Assembly (NCBI GenBank): GCA_033795365.1 | Contig: JARYGU010000009.1 | Coordinates: 150,765-214,764 of the forward strand | Direction: 5' to 3' | Source: JARYGU01 sp033795365 | Lineage (GTDB): Bacteria > Pseudomonadota > Alphaproteobacteria > Rhizobiales > Rhizobiaceae | DNA length: 64,000 bases | Shown here: piece after piece, positions 53,434 through 62,284 of the stretch | Numbering within the stretch: position 1 is the stretch's first letter | Layout: the number at the start of each line of letters is the position of its first letter | Position numbers and translations under genes: made by a program | The notes under the pieces: generated by a model | What the model was told of the DNA's origin: nothing | The model's input: the letters and a program-made list of their open reading frames with translations, nothing else | Database searches by the model: none

Positions 53434-55300
53434 TCTTCTGATGCTATCGGCCCGCGCGCTTTCCTCCGTTTTCAAGCCGGCCTCGCTTGCCCCGAGGAAC
53501 GCGGCTTGGTGGGTTTTCGGCTTGGCGACCGCCGTCGTGGCTGCAGCGGCACTGTGGACGGCGGGCGAAATCGCCCGCGAGCGGGCGATCGTTTCGTTAT
53601 TGGTGCAAGGCCGGACCGCCGCCACTTTGGATGCTTCTCTCCTGCGCACGGTTCTGGAAAAGCAACGGGCGCTGCCGTTCGTGCTTTCCCAGGACAGCGA
53701 GCTGCGTTCCGTCCTGTCGACCAGGGACCCGACCGCCCTCGACCAGCTCAATCGAAAACTCGAAGGCTTGGCGGGAGGAACACGTTCGGCGGTGATCTAT
53801 GTGATCGGTACGGACGGCGTCGCGATCGCGGCAAGCAACTGGCGCGAGCCCACGAGTTTCGTCGGAAACGACTATGAGTTCCGGGAATATTTCCGGGGAG
53901 CGATGACGATGAGGGATGCGGAGCATTTCGCGCTCGGCACCGTCAGCAAGCGGCCCGGTCTCTATATTTCCCGCCGGGTCGATGGACCGTCGGGGCCGCT
54001 CGGCGTGGTCGTCGTCAAGGTCGAGTTCGATCAGGTCGAAGCCGACTGGCATGCCACCGGTCGACCCTCCTTCGTCGTGGATCGCCGCGGCATCGTGCTG
54101 ATCACGAGCCTGCCGTCCTGGCGCTTCATGACCACCGGCGAAATCCCGACGGAAAGCCTCGCAGACATTCGCAGCAGCCTGCAGTTCGGCGATGCGCCAT
54201 TACTGCCCCTGCCTTTCGCAACAGTGGCGGCGATCGACAACGGGGCCGCCCGTGTTCGCGTTCTTCGTCCGGGGGACACGGGGACGACGGAATATCTGGA
54301 GGTGAGAACGCCGGTGCCTACGGCGCCCTGGATGTTGCGCAGCCTTTTGCCCATCGAACCGGCGGTGCCGTCCGCCGTCCGCGAGGCGAGGGTCATGGCG
54401 CTTCTCGGTATTGCTCCGTTCGTGGCGTTTGCAGGCTTTCTCCTTCGCAGGCGGCAGAAGATCGTCAGGCGTATCGCCGAAGCGCAGGAGGCGCGTGACG
54501 AGCTCGAGCGCCGCGTCGCCGAGCGCACCAAGGACCTGAGCCTGGCGCGCGACCGGCTTCAGGCGGAAATCGGCGATCATCGTCGGACGGAGGCGGCTTT
54601 GCAGTCGGTGCAGCAGGATCTCGTCCAGGCGAACCGTCTCGCCATTCTCGGGCAGGTCGCCGCTGGCGTAGCGCACGAGATCAATCAACCGGTCGCGACG
54701 ATCAGGGCTTTTGCGGACAACGCGCGCACATTCCTCGAGCGAGGTCAGACGCAGCCGGCGGAAGAGAATCTAGGAGACATAGCGGCGCTGACCGAGCGTA
54801 TCGGGGCGATAACGAGCGAATTGAAGGCCCTTTCGCGCAAGGGGCGCAGCTCCGCCGAGCCCGTCGTACTTGCAGAAGCGATATCCGGTGCGCTGCTTCT
54901 GCTGCGCAGCCGCTTCACCGGCCGGATGGATGTGCTCGACATCGCGTGGCCGTCGCAGGAGCTGAAAGTCATGGGCAACTCGATCCGGCTGGAACAGGTG
55001 CTGATCAATCTTCTTCAGAATGCACTGGAGGCGGTGGAGCCGAAGGGCGAGAGCGCCCGCGTCGAAATCCGTGCGGTCGAGGATGGTGACGCCATTACGC
55101 TGACGGTAGGCGACAATGGTCCCGGCATTCCGGAAGACGTCCGCCAAAACCTGTTTACACCATTCAATACATCAAAGGAGAAGGGGCTGGGATTGGGTCT
55201 CGTCATTGCCAAGGATATCGTTGCCGATTACGGCGGAAGGATCGATGTCGAAAGCGATTCCGGCGGGACCTGCTTCCGTGTCCGACTTATGAAGGCCTGA
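53426..55300 (+). CDS. dctB: C4-dicarboxylate sensor histidine kinase
   Basis: A 624-residue sensor. Membrane helices near residues 30-48 and 310-325 enclose a periplasmic PDC/PAS-like dicarboxylate-binding domain. A cytoplasmic coiled coil (EARDELERRVAERTKDLSLARDRLQAE) leads to the phospho-acceptor His417 in GVAHEINQPVATIRAF and a HATPase domain (NLLQNALEAV, GDNGPGIP, GLGLGLVIAKDIV). It phosphorylates DctD when dicarboxylates are sensed with DctA. Start choices are ATG 53426, ATG 53441 or TTG 53414, and none has a good ribosome site. Confidence 0.96.
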   Translation: MHNLLMLSARALSSVFKPASLAPRNAAWWVFGLATAVVAAAALWTAGEIARERAIVSLLVQGRTAATLDASLLRTVLEKQRALPFVLSQDSELRSVLSTRDPTALDQLNRKLEGLAGGTRSAVIYVIGTDGVAIAASNWREPTSFVGNDYEFREYFRGAMTMRDAEHFALGTVSKRPGLYISRRVDGPSGPLGVVVVKVEFDQVEADWHATGRPSFVVDRRGIVLITSLPSWRFMTTGEIPTESLADIRSSLQFGDAPLLPLPFATVAAIDNGAARVRVLRPGDTGTTEYLEVRTPVPTAPWMLRSLLPIEPAVPSAVREARVMALLGIAPFVAFAGFLLRRRQKIVRRIAEAQEARDELERRVAERTKDLSLARDRLQAEIGDHRRTEAALQSVQQDLVQANRLAILGQVAAGVAHEINQPVATIRAFADNARTFLERGQTQPAEENLGDIAALTERIGAITSELKALSRKGRSSAEPVVLAEAISGALLLLRSRFTGRMDVLDIAWPSQELKVMGNSIRLEQVLINLLQNALEAVEPKGESARVEIRAVEDGDAITLTVGDNGPGIPEDVRQNLFTPFNTSKEKGLGLGLVIAKDIVADYGGRIDVESDSGGTCFRVRLMKA

Positions 55301-55301
55301 C

Positions 55302-56654
55302 ATGGATAGACGCTTACCCATATTCCTCGTGGATGACGATCGCGACCTTCGCCGCGCCACGACGCAGACATTGGAGCTGGCCGGCTTCTCGGTATCCGCC
55401 TTCGCGGATCCGCGTGAGGCTATAAGCGCGCTTTCACCGGCTTTCGAGGGCGTGGTCGTAACGGACATACGCATGCCGCATATCGACGGGCTGCAGCTTT
55501 TTTCGATGTTGCGGGATATAGACGCCGACCTGCCGGTCATTCTGGTCACCGGGCATGGAGATATCCCGATGGCGGTCAGGGCCATCCAGGATGGCGCCTA
55601 TGATTTCATTGCGAAGCCATTCGCCACCGACCGGCTGGTGCAGAGCGTGCGCCGGGCCGCGGAAAAGCGCCAACTGGTGATCGAGAACCGGGCGCTCAGA
55701 CAGGCTGCAGAAAGCGCGGAAGACGATCTTCCGCTGATCGGACAAACCCCTGTCATGGAAAACCTGCGCCGCACCCTGAGACACATCGCCGATACCGATG
55801 TCGACGTGCTGGTCGCCGGCGAAACGGGCAGCGGCAAGGAGGTGGTGGCGCAACTGCTGCATCAGTGGAGCCGCAGGCGGCCGGGCAATTTCGTGGCGCT
55901 CAATTGTGGAGCGCTTCCGGAGACCGTCATCGAAAGCGAACTGTTCGGCCATGAAGCCGGAGCCTTCACCGGTGCGCAGAAGAAGCGCACCGGCCGGATC
56001 GAGCATGCGAGCGGCGGCACGCTCTTTCTCGATGAAATCGAAAGCATGCCCGTCGCTACGCAGATAAAGATGCTGCGGGTGCTGGAGATGCGCGAAATCA
56101 CGCCGCTTGGGACGAACGATGTTCGGCCGGTCGATCTGCGCGTCGTGGCGGCTTCGAAGGTTGATCTCGGAGACCCCGGCCAGCGCGGCGAGTTCCGCGA
56201 AGATCTCTATTATCGCCTGAACGTGGTGACGCTCATCATCCCGCCGCTGCGTGAACGTCGCGAAGATATCCCTCTGCTCTTTTCCCATTTTCTCGCCCGC
56301 GCCGCCAAGCGCTTCCGCCGTGAGGTCCCCGCCATTGACGAGACGGTCCGCCGTCATCTGGCCGCCCATGACTGGCCGGGCAATGTGCGCGAGCTTTCAC
56401 ATTTCGCCGAAAGAGTGGCCTTGGGCGTAGGAGCGCACGTCCCGCAGGAGCCGCCGAAAACCGTTTCCGGAAGTTTGCCGGAAAAAATGGAACGCTACGA
56501 AGAAGCCGTTATCCGCGAAGCGCTGGCAGCGCATCAGGGAGATGTCCGCCTGACTATCGAAGCGCTGGGCGTGCCGCGAAAGACCTTCTACGACAAGCTG
56601 CAGCGTCACGGCATAAACCGGGCCGAATACAGCGCAGCCCGCGAGCGGCGCTGA
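55302..56654 (+). CDS. dctD: C4-dicarboxylate response regulator, sigma-54 activator
   Basis: A 450-residue NtrC-type activator. The receiver domain has phospho-acceptor Asp55 (VTDIRMP) and Lys105. The AAA+ domain has Walker A GETGSGKE at 173-180 and the sigma-54-contacting loop GAFTGA at 220-225, with LFLDEIE as Walker B. A C-terminal Fis-type helix-turn-helix (LTIEALGVPRKTFYDKLQRHGI) binds the paired sites upstream of dctA. It starts one base after the dctB stop. Confidence 0.97.
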   Translation: MDRRLPIFLVDDDRDLRRATTQTLELAGFSVSAFADPREAISALSPAFEGVVVTDIRMPHIDGLQLFSMLRDIDADLPVILVTGHGDIPMAVRAIQDGAYDFIAKPFATDRLVQSVRRAAEKRQLVIENRALRQAAESAEDDLPLIGQTPVMENLRRTLRHIADTDVDVLVAGETGSGKEVVAQLLHQWSRRRPGNFVALNCGALPETVIESELFGHEAGAFTGAQKKRTGRIEHASGGTLFLDEIESMPVATQIKMLRVLEMREITPLGTNDVRPVDLRVVAASKVDLGDPGQRGEFREDLYYRLNVVTLIIPPLRERREDIPLLFSHFLARAAKRFRREVPAIDETVRRHLAAHDWPGNVRELSHFAERVALGVGAHVPQEPPKTVSGSLPEKMERYEEAVIREALAAHQGDVRLTIEALGVPRKTFYDKLQRHGINRAEYSAARERR

Positions 56655-56702
56655 ACGCATCGGCGACATGCCGTTTCGGCTGTAAACTTACGAATTTCGA
56701 GT

Positions 56703-56789
56703 TGGTGCGGGTGGTCGGACTCGAACCGACACTCTGTCACCAGAAACGGATTTTGAGTCCGTCGCGTCTACCAATTCCGCCACACCCGC
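56703..56789 (-). tRNA. tRNA-Leu (anticodon CAA)
   Basis: An 87-base tRNA on the minus strand. Acceptor stem GCGGGTG pairs with CACCCGC, and CCA is encoded. The anticodon stem ACGGA/TCCGT encloses loop CTCAAAA, giving anticodon CAA for UUG. A long variable arm (CTGGTGACAGAG region) and the T-loop GGTTCGAGTCC are class II features expected for leucine. Confidence 0.95.
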
Positions 56790-57286
56790 ATCGCCGCCGA
56801 AGCCATTCTCGCCTCCGCTCCTGAAGGAAGAGGTCTGTTTCGCCGGTAGAATCTCCTGATAGCCTAAGCTACTGGTATTCAATATTTTCAGCCACACTCA
56901 GCGCTACGGACGGCAAGCCGTCGCCGGTTCTTTCGTCGCCGCAGATCGAAGTGCGATACGCCGTTTACACGATGCCTTTCAGAACGGTCAACCGGCAAAT
57001 TGTCTTTCCCGTTGCCGGCGATCATTAAAGCGTCGGTTGATTTACAGGCGGGCACCATCAGCTAAAGCGGCGGGTGCCGGGTTGCCGTGCCATCTTTTTG
57101 TCTCAGCCACATTTCTGTGACGGCAAGTGATTCCACTTGGGCGCAAAATGCTCTAGAAGCGGCCGAACTGTTGCCATGGGCAGCTCTCGCGCTTCACTAG
57201 GAGCGGTGGGCTTCCTGCAGATACGGATACTGCCGTTATTTCGCTCGATTTGCCTACCGATATTCTGCCTGAGAAAGGTGTTCGTC
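56790..57286. other. Gene-free gap between tRNA-Leu and dsbB-like gene
   Basis: Nearly 500 bases without a supportable gene on either strand. It includes the promoter region of the tRNA (minus strand) and of the dsbB-like gene (plus strand). I see no integrase, att repeat, strong hairpin or long repeat, so there is no sign of an element inserted at the tRNA. Confidence 0.5.
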
Positions 57287-57802
57287 ATGCCCGCCATTTC
57301 GTCTTCCGCAAAGCCGGGCTTGCTGCCTGCCGCCATTCTATCGCTCGGCATGATTGTGACGGTCGGCACAGCGCTCGGCTTCCAGCATATCGGGGGCTAT
57401 ATTCCCTGCGCGCTCTGCCTCCTGCAGCGCGATCCATATTACTTTGGCATTCCCGTCGCCGTCCTTGCCGCGATTTCGGCGTTGTTCGGTATGCCGGTCT
57501 GGCTGACGCGCGCGCTTCTTGCGGTCGCCGGCATCATGATGCTCGTCGGAGCGGGTATGGGCGTTTATCACGCGGGTGTCGAATGGGGGTTCTGGCAGGG
57601 GCCGGCGACCTGTGCGACCTCTGCGCAAGGCGTCACCCAGAATGCCGGCGACCTGCTTTCCGATCTCAACGCCGTGCACGGGCCGTCCTGCACCGATGCG
57701 TCCTTCCGGTTCCTCGGGCTTTCCTTTGCAGGATGGAACGTGATCGCCAGCCTGATCCTGGCAGCGATCGCCTTCAGCGGCGTACGGTCGAGAAAAGCCT
57801 GA
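57287..57802 (+). CDS. Disulfide bond formation protein B (DsbB family)
   Basis: A 171-residue inner-membrane protein with four predicted helices. The first redox pair is Cys41-x2-Cys44 (IPCALCLLQRDPYY, the DsbB signature). The second periplasmic pair is Cys109 and Cys135. DsbB reoxidises DsbA and passes electrons to ubiquinone. ATG at 57287 is chosen because the upstream 50 in-frame residues show no conservation and GAGAAAGGTG precedes it. It is convergent with the HNH gene, which ends 12 bases away. Confidence 0.9.
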   Translation: MPAISSSAKPGLLPAAILSLGMIVTVGTALGFQHIGGYIPCALCLLQRDPYYFGIPVAVLAAISALFGMPVWLTRALLAVAGIMMLVGAGMGVYHAGVEWGFWQGPATCATSAQGVTQNAGDLLSDLNAVHGPSCTDASFRFLGLSFAGWNVIASLILAAIAFSGVRSRKA

Positions 57803-57814
57803 TCACTGCCGCCG

Positions 57815-58372
57815 TTAGGGCTGCAGCTCGACATCCCAGTAGAGATAGTCCATCCAGCTTTCGTGCAGATAGTTCGGCGGGAACAGTCGGCCGTTGTTGT
57901 GCAGATCCTGCACGGTCGGCTGGTAAGGCTTCTGATGCGGGAACATGCCAGCCTGTTTCGGCAGCTTGCTGCCTTTGCGCAGGTTGCACGGTGAACATGC
58001 GGCGACCACGTTGCACCAGGTCGTCTCACCGCCATGTGCGCGAGGGATGACGTGGTCGAAGGTCAGATCGTCCGGCGACCGGCAATACTGGCATTCGAAC
58101 TTGTCGCGCAGGAACACGTTGAACCGGGTGAAGGCCGGATGACGCGACGGCTGCACATAGGTCTTCAGGCACACGACGCTCGGCAGCCGCATCGTGAAGC
58201 TGGGGGAGGAGACCGAATGCTCGTATTCGGCAATGATGTTCACACGGTCAAGAAAGACCGCCTTGATCGCATCCTGCCAGGACCAAAGCGACAAGGGATA
58301 ATAACTCAGCGGCCTGTAGTCAGCGTTCAGAACGAGCGCGGGCAGGGCCTGTGGTGAAACTGAAATCGTCAA
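57815..58372 (-). CDS. HNH endonuclease family protein
   Basis: A 185-residue protein of the widespread chromosomal HNH type. It starts with the conserved ALPALVLNADYRPLSYYPLSLWSWQDAIKAV. The HNH site has zinc pair Cys94/Cys97, catalytic Asp106-His107 (TFDHVIPRAHGGE), Asn121 and zinc pair Cys126/Cys129. The start is TTG at 58372, supported by AGGAG six bases upstream and by the conserved N-terminus. No methylase or toxin partner is adjacent. The biological role of this family is unclear. Confidence 0.88.
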   Translation of the reverse strand: MTISVSPQALPALVLNADYRPLSYYPLSLWSWQDAIKAVFLDRVNIIAEYEHSVSSPSFTMRLPSVVCLKTYVQPSRHPAFTRFNVFLRDKFECQYCRSPDDLTFDHVIPRAHGGETTWCNVVAACSPCNLRKGSKLPKQAGMFPHQKPYQPTVQDLHNNGRLFPPNYLHESWMDYLYWDVELQP

Positions 58373-58476
58373 GGGCTTCTCCTGAGCGATTCGGCATCTG
58401 CACCTCTATATTAGGCGCGTTGTTACAGCATTGTGAAGCCTGAAAGAAAAAGGAAAAACGGAAGATTCCGCCGGCA

Positions 58477-59133
58477 TCACTTTTCCAGCACGGGGGCGAC
58501 TTCCCGACGCATCTCGCGGGCGTAATAGGCCCAGAAGAGCCGTGCGGAAATTCCGCGCCAGGGAGACCAGGCTTCGGCGATACGGTCGAGCTCCGCGGCG
58601 GTGGGCCGGACCGCGAGCCCGAGCGCATGCGCAACCGCATTCTGCAGGGCGACGTCACCGGAGGGAAAGATATCCGGATGGCCGGCGCAGAACAGGAGAT
58701 AGACCTCTGCCGTCCAGCGGCCTATTCCCTTGATATGGGTGAGAAAGCGTATCGCCACATCGGCTTCCATGTGGCACACGGCATCGAGATCGACCTCTCC
58801 GCGGTCGACGGCTTCGGCAGCGCGTTTCAAGGTCTCCGTTTTGGCGCGCGACAGACCGATCGTCCGGCAGTCGGCTTCACTCAGCTCCAGGATATGGTGA
58901 GGCGTGATCTCGCCTGCCGCCTCTTCCAGCCTTCGCCAGATGGCGTCGGCGCTGGCGCGCGAGACCATCTGCGAGACGATGATGCCTGCCAGGCCGCGAT
59001 AACCGGGGGCCAGCCTTCGCAACGGTACCGGCCCCGCCTTGTCGATCACCGTAAACAGCCGCGCATCGAGCAGGGCAAGGTCCACAAGGCCGGCCGCGAT
59101 ATCCGCATCCGTTCTGATTAGGTGGCGTTGCAT
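58477..59133 (-). CDS. DNA-3-methyladenine glycosylase (AlkA-type, HhH-GPD)
   Basis: A 218-residue base-excision repair glycosylase. The helix-hairpin-helix is at about 134-142 (IKGIGRWTAE), followed by catalytic Asp160 in FPSGDVALQ. It lacks the iron-sulfur cysteines of Nth/MutY. Length and motifs fit the short AlkA group that removes alkylated purines. ATG at 59133 has GGGA five bases upstream, and the longer frame to 59217 would overlap the divergent gluQ start. Confidence 0.9.
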   Translation of the reverse strand: MQRHLIRTDADIAAGLVDLALLDARLFTVIDKAGPVPLRRLAPGYRGLAGIIVSQMVSRASADAIWRRLEEAAGEITPHHILELSEADCRTIGLSRAKTETLKRAAEAVDRGEVDLDAVCHMEADVAIRFLTHIKGIGRWTAEVYLLFCAGHPDIFPSGDVALQNAVAHALGLAVRPTAAELDRIAEAWSPWRGISARLFWAYYAREMRREVAPVLEK

Positions 59134-59215
59134 GGCATTCCCGTCTGGCTTCCGAAACTCGGCCGAAAGATCGCACCATAGTGACGTCGACGCCGGATTC
59201 GTGGCAGAAGACCGC

Positions 59216-60124
59216 ATGAAGTTCCGTTTGTCAAAGACCCCGGTATTCCGGTTTGCGCCGAGCCCGAATGGAGAGCTGCATCTCGGTCATGCCTATTCGG
59301 CGATGCTCAATCACGAGCTTGCAGCGCGGTGTGGCGGACGTTTCCTGCTTCGGATCGAGGATATAGATACGACCCGATCGCGGCCTGAGTTTGAAGCGGC
59401 CATCTATCGCGATCTCGGCTGGCTCGGACTTTCCTGGGAGGAGCCGGTCAGGCGCCAGTCCGAGCATTTCGACTTCTACGCACAGGCGCTGCATGCGTTG
59501 ACAGAGCGCGGGCTTGCCTATCCTTCGTTTCTCAGCCGGACCCAGGTGCGCGAGCGGGTCGCTGCCCATGAGGCGGGCGGAACGGCTTGGCCCCGCGATC
59601 CCGACGGAGCCCCTCTTTATCCGCAGGAGGAACGCGAGCTGGCGCGAGACATGGCGATGGGGTGGATCGCGGAGAGACGCCAGCATGCCTGGCGGCTCAA
59701 CATGGAACGTGCCGTTGCCGAGGCGGGTTCCGGTCTTCGATGGGAGGAGGCGGGTGAAGGACCGGACGGCGAAACCGGCGTGGTCGTCGCGAGGCCGGAA
59801 TGCTGGGGGGATATCATTCTCTCCCGCTCGGACGCGCCGGGAAGCTACAATCTCGCCGTCACATTGGACGATGCGCTTCAGGGAGTGACGGATGTGGTGC
59901 GCGGGCAGGATCTCTTCCATGCGACGGCGGTCCACAGATTGCTGCAACGGCTTCTCGGCCTGCCCGAACCCCGCTACCGGCATCACGGGTTGGTGCTCGG
60001 CCCCGATGGCCGGAAGCTTTCCAAGAGCAACCGCGATACGGGCATCGCTGCCTACCGCGAAGGGGGCGTCTCACCGGCCGACATTCGCGCGCTGCTCGTC
60101 GGGCAGGGGCTTTCCTTCCTCTAA
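59216..60124 (+). CDS. gluQ: Glutamyl-Q tRNA(Asp) synthetase
   Basis: A 302-residue truncated glutamyl-tRNA synthetase that attaches glutamate to the queuosine of tRNA-Asp. Class I signature HLGH is at 22-25 after FRFAPSPNGE, and KLSKS at 267-271. There is no anticodon-binding domain, as expected for GluQ-RS, and the zinc site seen in some members is not evident. The start at 59216 gives MKFRLSKTPVFRFAP. The last 54 bases overlap the end of the convergent YihY gene. Confidence 0.93.
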   Translation: MKFRLSKTPVFRFAPSPNGELHLGHAYSAMLNHELAARCGGRFLLRIEDIDTTRSRPEFEAAIYRDLGWLGLSWEEPVRRQSEHFDFYAQALHALTERGLAYPSFLSRTQVRERVAAHEAGGTAWPRDPDGAPLYPQEERELARDMAMGWIAERRQHAWRLNMERAVAEAGSGLRWEEAGEGPDGETGVVVARPECWGDIILSRSDAPGSYNLAVTLDDALQGVTDVVRGQDLFHATAVHRLLQRLLGLPEPRYRHHGLVLGPDGRKLSKSNRDTGIAAYREGGVSPADIRALLVGQGLSFL

Positions 60125-61024
60125 TTCCGTTTCCGTTTTTTCCTTCCGGTCGTCGCGAAAATAGCAGATGACCATATGCTTCACCCGATATTTCAGGATC
60201 GCCGCATTGATCTCGGCGCCCAGGATGAAGATCACGCCGACGATATAAAGGAAGACGAGGGCAACCATGATCGAGGCGAGGCCGGCATAGGTCGAGACGT
60301 AGTTCGCGAACGTCGAGAGATAGGAGGCGAAGGCGTAGGCGCCGATGCCCCAGGCAAGCAAAGTCAGAACGATGCCGGGCAAAACGTCGGCGATGCGCCG
60401 CTTGCCGGCAGGCAGCCAGAGATGGGCGATGAGAAGGCCGACGAAGAGCACCACCATAGTGCCCGCGAGCCCCCAGTTTTCCACCCAGGAATAGAGATAG
60501 CTGAGCCAAGGAAGCCATTCGCCCGTCGCTCGGACGGCAAGCGGCATTGCAACGAGTACGATGCTGATGATGACGAGGGCCAGCACGCCGATGATGACGA
60601 AGCCGAGGCTCGCGAGGCGCGTGACATACCAGTAGCGGGTTTCCGCAACGCGGTAGGCGCGATTGAGGGAGACTCGCAGCGCTTCCACGCCGTTGGAGGC
60701 GAAATAGGCGGCGGCAAGCACCGAGATCGTCAACAGCCCTCCGCGCGGAATGGTCAATACCGCCACCACTTCCCGCGATATGGGTTCGGCGATCGATTCC
60801 GGCCATGTGTCGAAGATCAGGTGGACGGCCGTCTCGGCAAACTGGTCCGCCCCAAGGAACGAGCCGAGCGCCGTACCGAAGATGAGAAAGGGGAAAAGCG
60901 CAAGCAGCGTCGAAAGCGCGACATGGCTTGCCATCGCCCAGCCGTCATCCTCGGAAAAATGCCAGACCGCATCGAAAACGACCTTGTAGATGATGCGGAG
61001 CGTTGCCGGCATTTCCATGTCCAT
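60071..61024 (-). CDS. YihY/virulence factor BrkB family membrane protein
   Basis: A 317-residue inner-membrane protein with about six predicted helices. Family blocks are HFSEDDGWAMASHVALSTLLALFPFLIFGTALGSFLGA, FASNGVEALRVSLNRAYRV and YASTYAGLASIMVALVFLYIVGVIFILGAEINAAIL-like segments near the end. It is often misnamed ribonuclease BN. The charged tail (DDRKEKTETELEEGK) overlaps gluQ. Function unknown, perhaps transport. ATG 61024 or 61018 are possible starts. Confidence 0.9.
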   Translation of the reverse strand: MDMEMPATLRIIYKVVFDAVWHFSEDDGWAMASHVALSTLLALFPFLIFGTALGSFLGADQFAETAVHLIFDTWPESIAEPISREVVAVLTIPRGGLLTISVLAAAYFASNGVEALRVSLNRAYRVAETRYWYVTRLASLGFVIIGVLALVIISIVLVAMPLAVRATGEWLPWLSYLYSWVENWGLAGTMVVLFVGLLIAHLWLPAGKRRIADVLPGIVLTLLAWGIGAYAFASYLSTFANYVSTYAGLASIMVALVFLYIVGVIFILGAEINAAILKYRVKHMVICYFRDDRKEKTETELEEGKPLPDEQRANVGR

Positions 61025-61113
61025 TCCTGCCGCGGCCTTCCGGTGGGTCGGCTTGCGATTGTAAGCCTCCGGCGAATATGGGAAACCGGGGCGAGATGCT
61101 ACAGGATTCCAAG

Positions 61114-61965
61114 ATGAACACTCTCCCCGGTATTTCAAGCATGCGGAGCATTATCGTCACCGGCTGCTCTTCCGGGATCGGCGCCTATGCCGCCCGCGCG
61201 CTGAAGAGGGACGGGTGGCGGGTTTTCGCGACCGTTCGGCGCGAGGAGGATCGCCGGGAGCTCGAAGGCGACGGCATCGAGACGTTCCTGATGGATTACA
61301 CCAAGTCCGAAACGATCGCAGCCCTTGTCGAAGAGGTCCTGGCACGCACGGGCGGCCGGCTGGACGCACTTTTCAACAACGGTGCCTACGGTCAGGCGGG
61401 CGCGGTCGAGGATCTGCCGGTCGAAGCCCTTCGCCTTCAGTTCGAGACCAATGTCTTCGGCTGGCACGATCTTACGCGCCGGATCGTTCCGGTCATGCGG
61501 CGGCAGGGCCACGGGCGTATCGTCCAATGCTCTTCGATCCTCGGAATCGTGCCCTATCGCTGGCGCGGCGCCTATAACGCCTCGAAGTTCGCGCTGGAGG
61601 GATTGTCGCTGACTTTGCGCATGGAGCTCGCGGGCAGCGGCATCCATGTCAGCCTGATCGAGCCCGGCCCGATCGCATCGCGCTTCACCGCCAATGCGAT
61701 CGCCCATATCGAACGGCATATCGATATCGAGGGCTCCGTTCACGCGGCCGAATACAGCCGCCAGATGCAGCGATTGAAGGGCGAGAGCAAGCCGGCGCGC
61801 GGCAAGCTCGGCCCCGATGCGGTCTACGCCGTGCTGCTTCAGGCACTCACGGCGCGCGTACCCAAACCGCATTACATCGTGACTATACCGGCAAAGCAGG
61901 GGGCGCTGCTGAAGAAGCTTCTGCCTGCAGCAATGTTCTACCGGATCATCGGCCGCTTCGGTTGA
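61114..61965 (+). CDS. SDR-family oxidoreductase
   Basis: A 283-residue classical SDR. Cofactor motif VTGCSSGIG is near 15-23, NNGAYGQAG replaces the usual NNAG, and the catalytic pair is Tyr154-Lys158 (YNASK). It resembles retinol-dehydrogenase/17-beta-type SDRs more than acyl-ACP reductases. The substrate is unknown. ATG at 61114 has AGGA upstream. ATG at 61141 would start directly at the fold. It is divergent from the YihY gene. Confidence 0.88.
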   Translation: MNTLPGISSMRSIIVTGCSSGIGAYAARALKRDGWRVFATVRREEDRRELEGDGIETFLMDYTKSETIAALVEEVLARTGGRLDALFNNGAYGQAGAVEDLPVEALRLQFETNVFGWHDLTRRIVPVMRRQGHGRIVQCSSILGIVPYRWRGAYNASKFALEGLSLTLRMELAGSGIHVSLIEPGPIASRFTANAIAHIERHIDIEGSVHAAEYSRQMQRLKGESKPARGKLGPDAVYAVLLQALTARVPKPHYIVTIPAKQGALLKKLLPAAMFYRIIGRFG

Positions 61966-62069
61966 GCGCGGCGCGCGGCCGCAGGCGGGCCACGAAAAAT
62001 TACGTGTCATTTGCGCAGGGAATCCTATTTGAGTAGGGATGGCAAAAACCAGAGAGCAGGCGCAATCAG

Positions 62070-62273
62070 ATGTCTTCCTTCCTCACCTTTCTAACGCTCC
62101 TCGTCATGGGGCTGGTCGCGATCGTCCTGGTGCGCGGTCTCTTCAATATGGCCAGGGGCGGCAGCGGCAATACCTCGAACAAGCTGATGCAGCTTCGCAT
62201 CCTCTTGCAGGCGATTGCGATCATCCTCATCATGTTCACGCTCTGGGTCACCGGTGGCGGGCGTCCGAGCTGA
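62070..62273 (+). CDS. HIG1-domain twin-transmembrane protein
   Basis: A 67-residue protein with two membrane helices (about 4-24 and 44-62) joined by a loop with MARGGSGNTSNKLMQLRILLQ. This is the HIG1 pattern known from mitochondrial Rcf1/HIGD proteins that associate with cytochrome oxidase. A role with a respiratory complex is inferred. It lies 11 bases before the adenosyltransferase gene and is likely cotranscribed with it. Confidence 0.87.
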   Translation: MSSFLTFLTLLVMGLVAIVLVRGLFNMARGGSGNTSNKLMQLRILLQAIAIILIMFTLWVTGGGRPS

Positions 62274-62284
62274 GAACGAGGGCG

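Noticed and set aside
56703..57286. tRNA-Leu followed by a gene-free gap as an island integration site
   Set aside because: No integrase and no repeat of the tRNA 3' end seen downstream. Neighbours on both sides are core genes.
57815..58372. HNH protein as part of a restriction or defence system
   Set aside because: It belongs to the common stand-alone chromosomal HNH type and has no methylase, ATPase or toxin partner.
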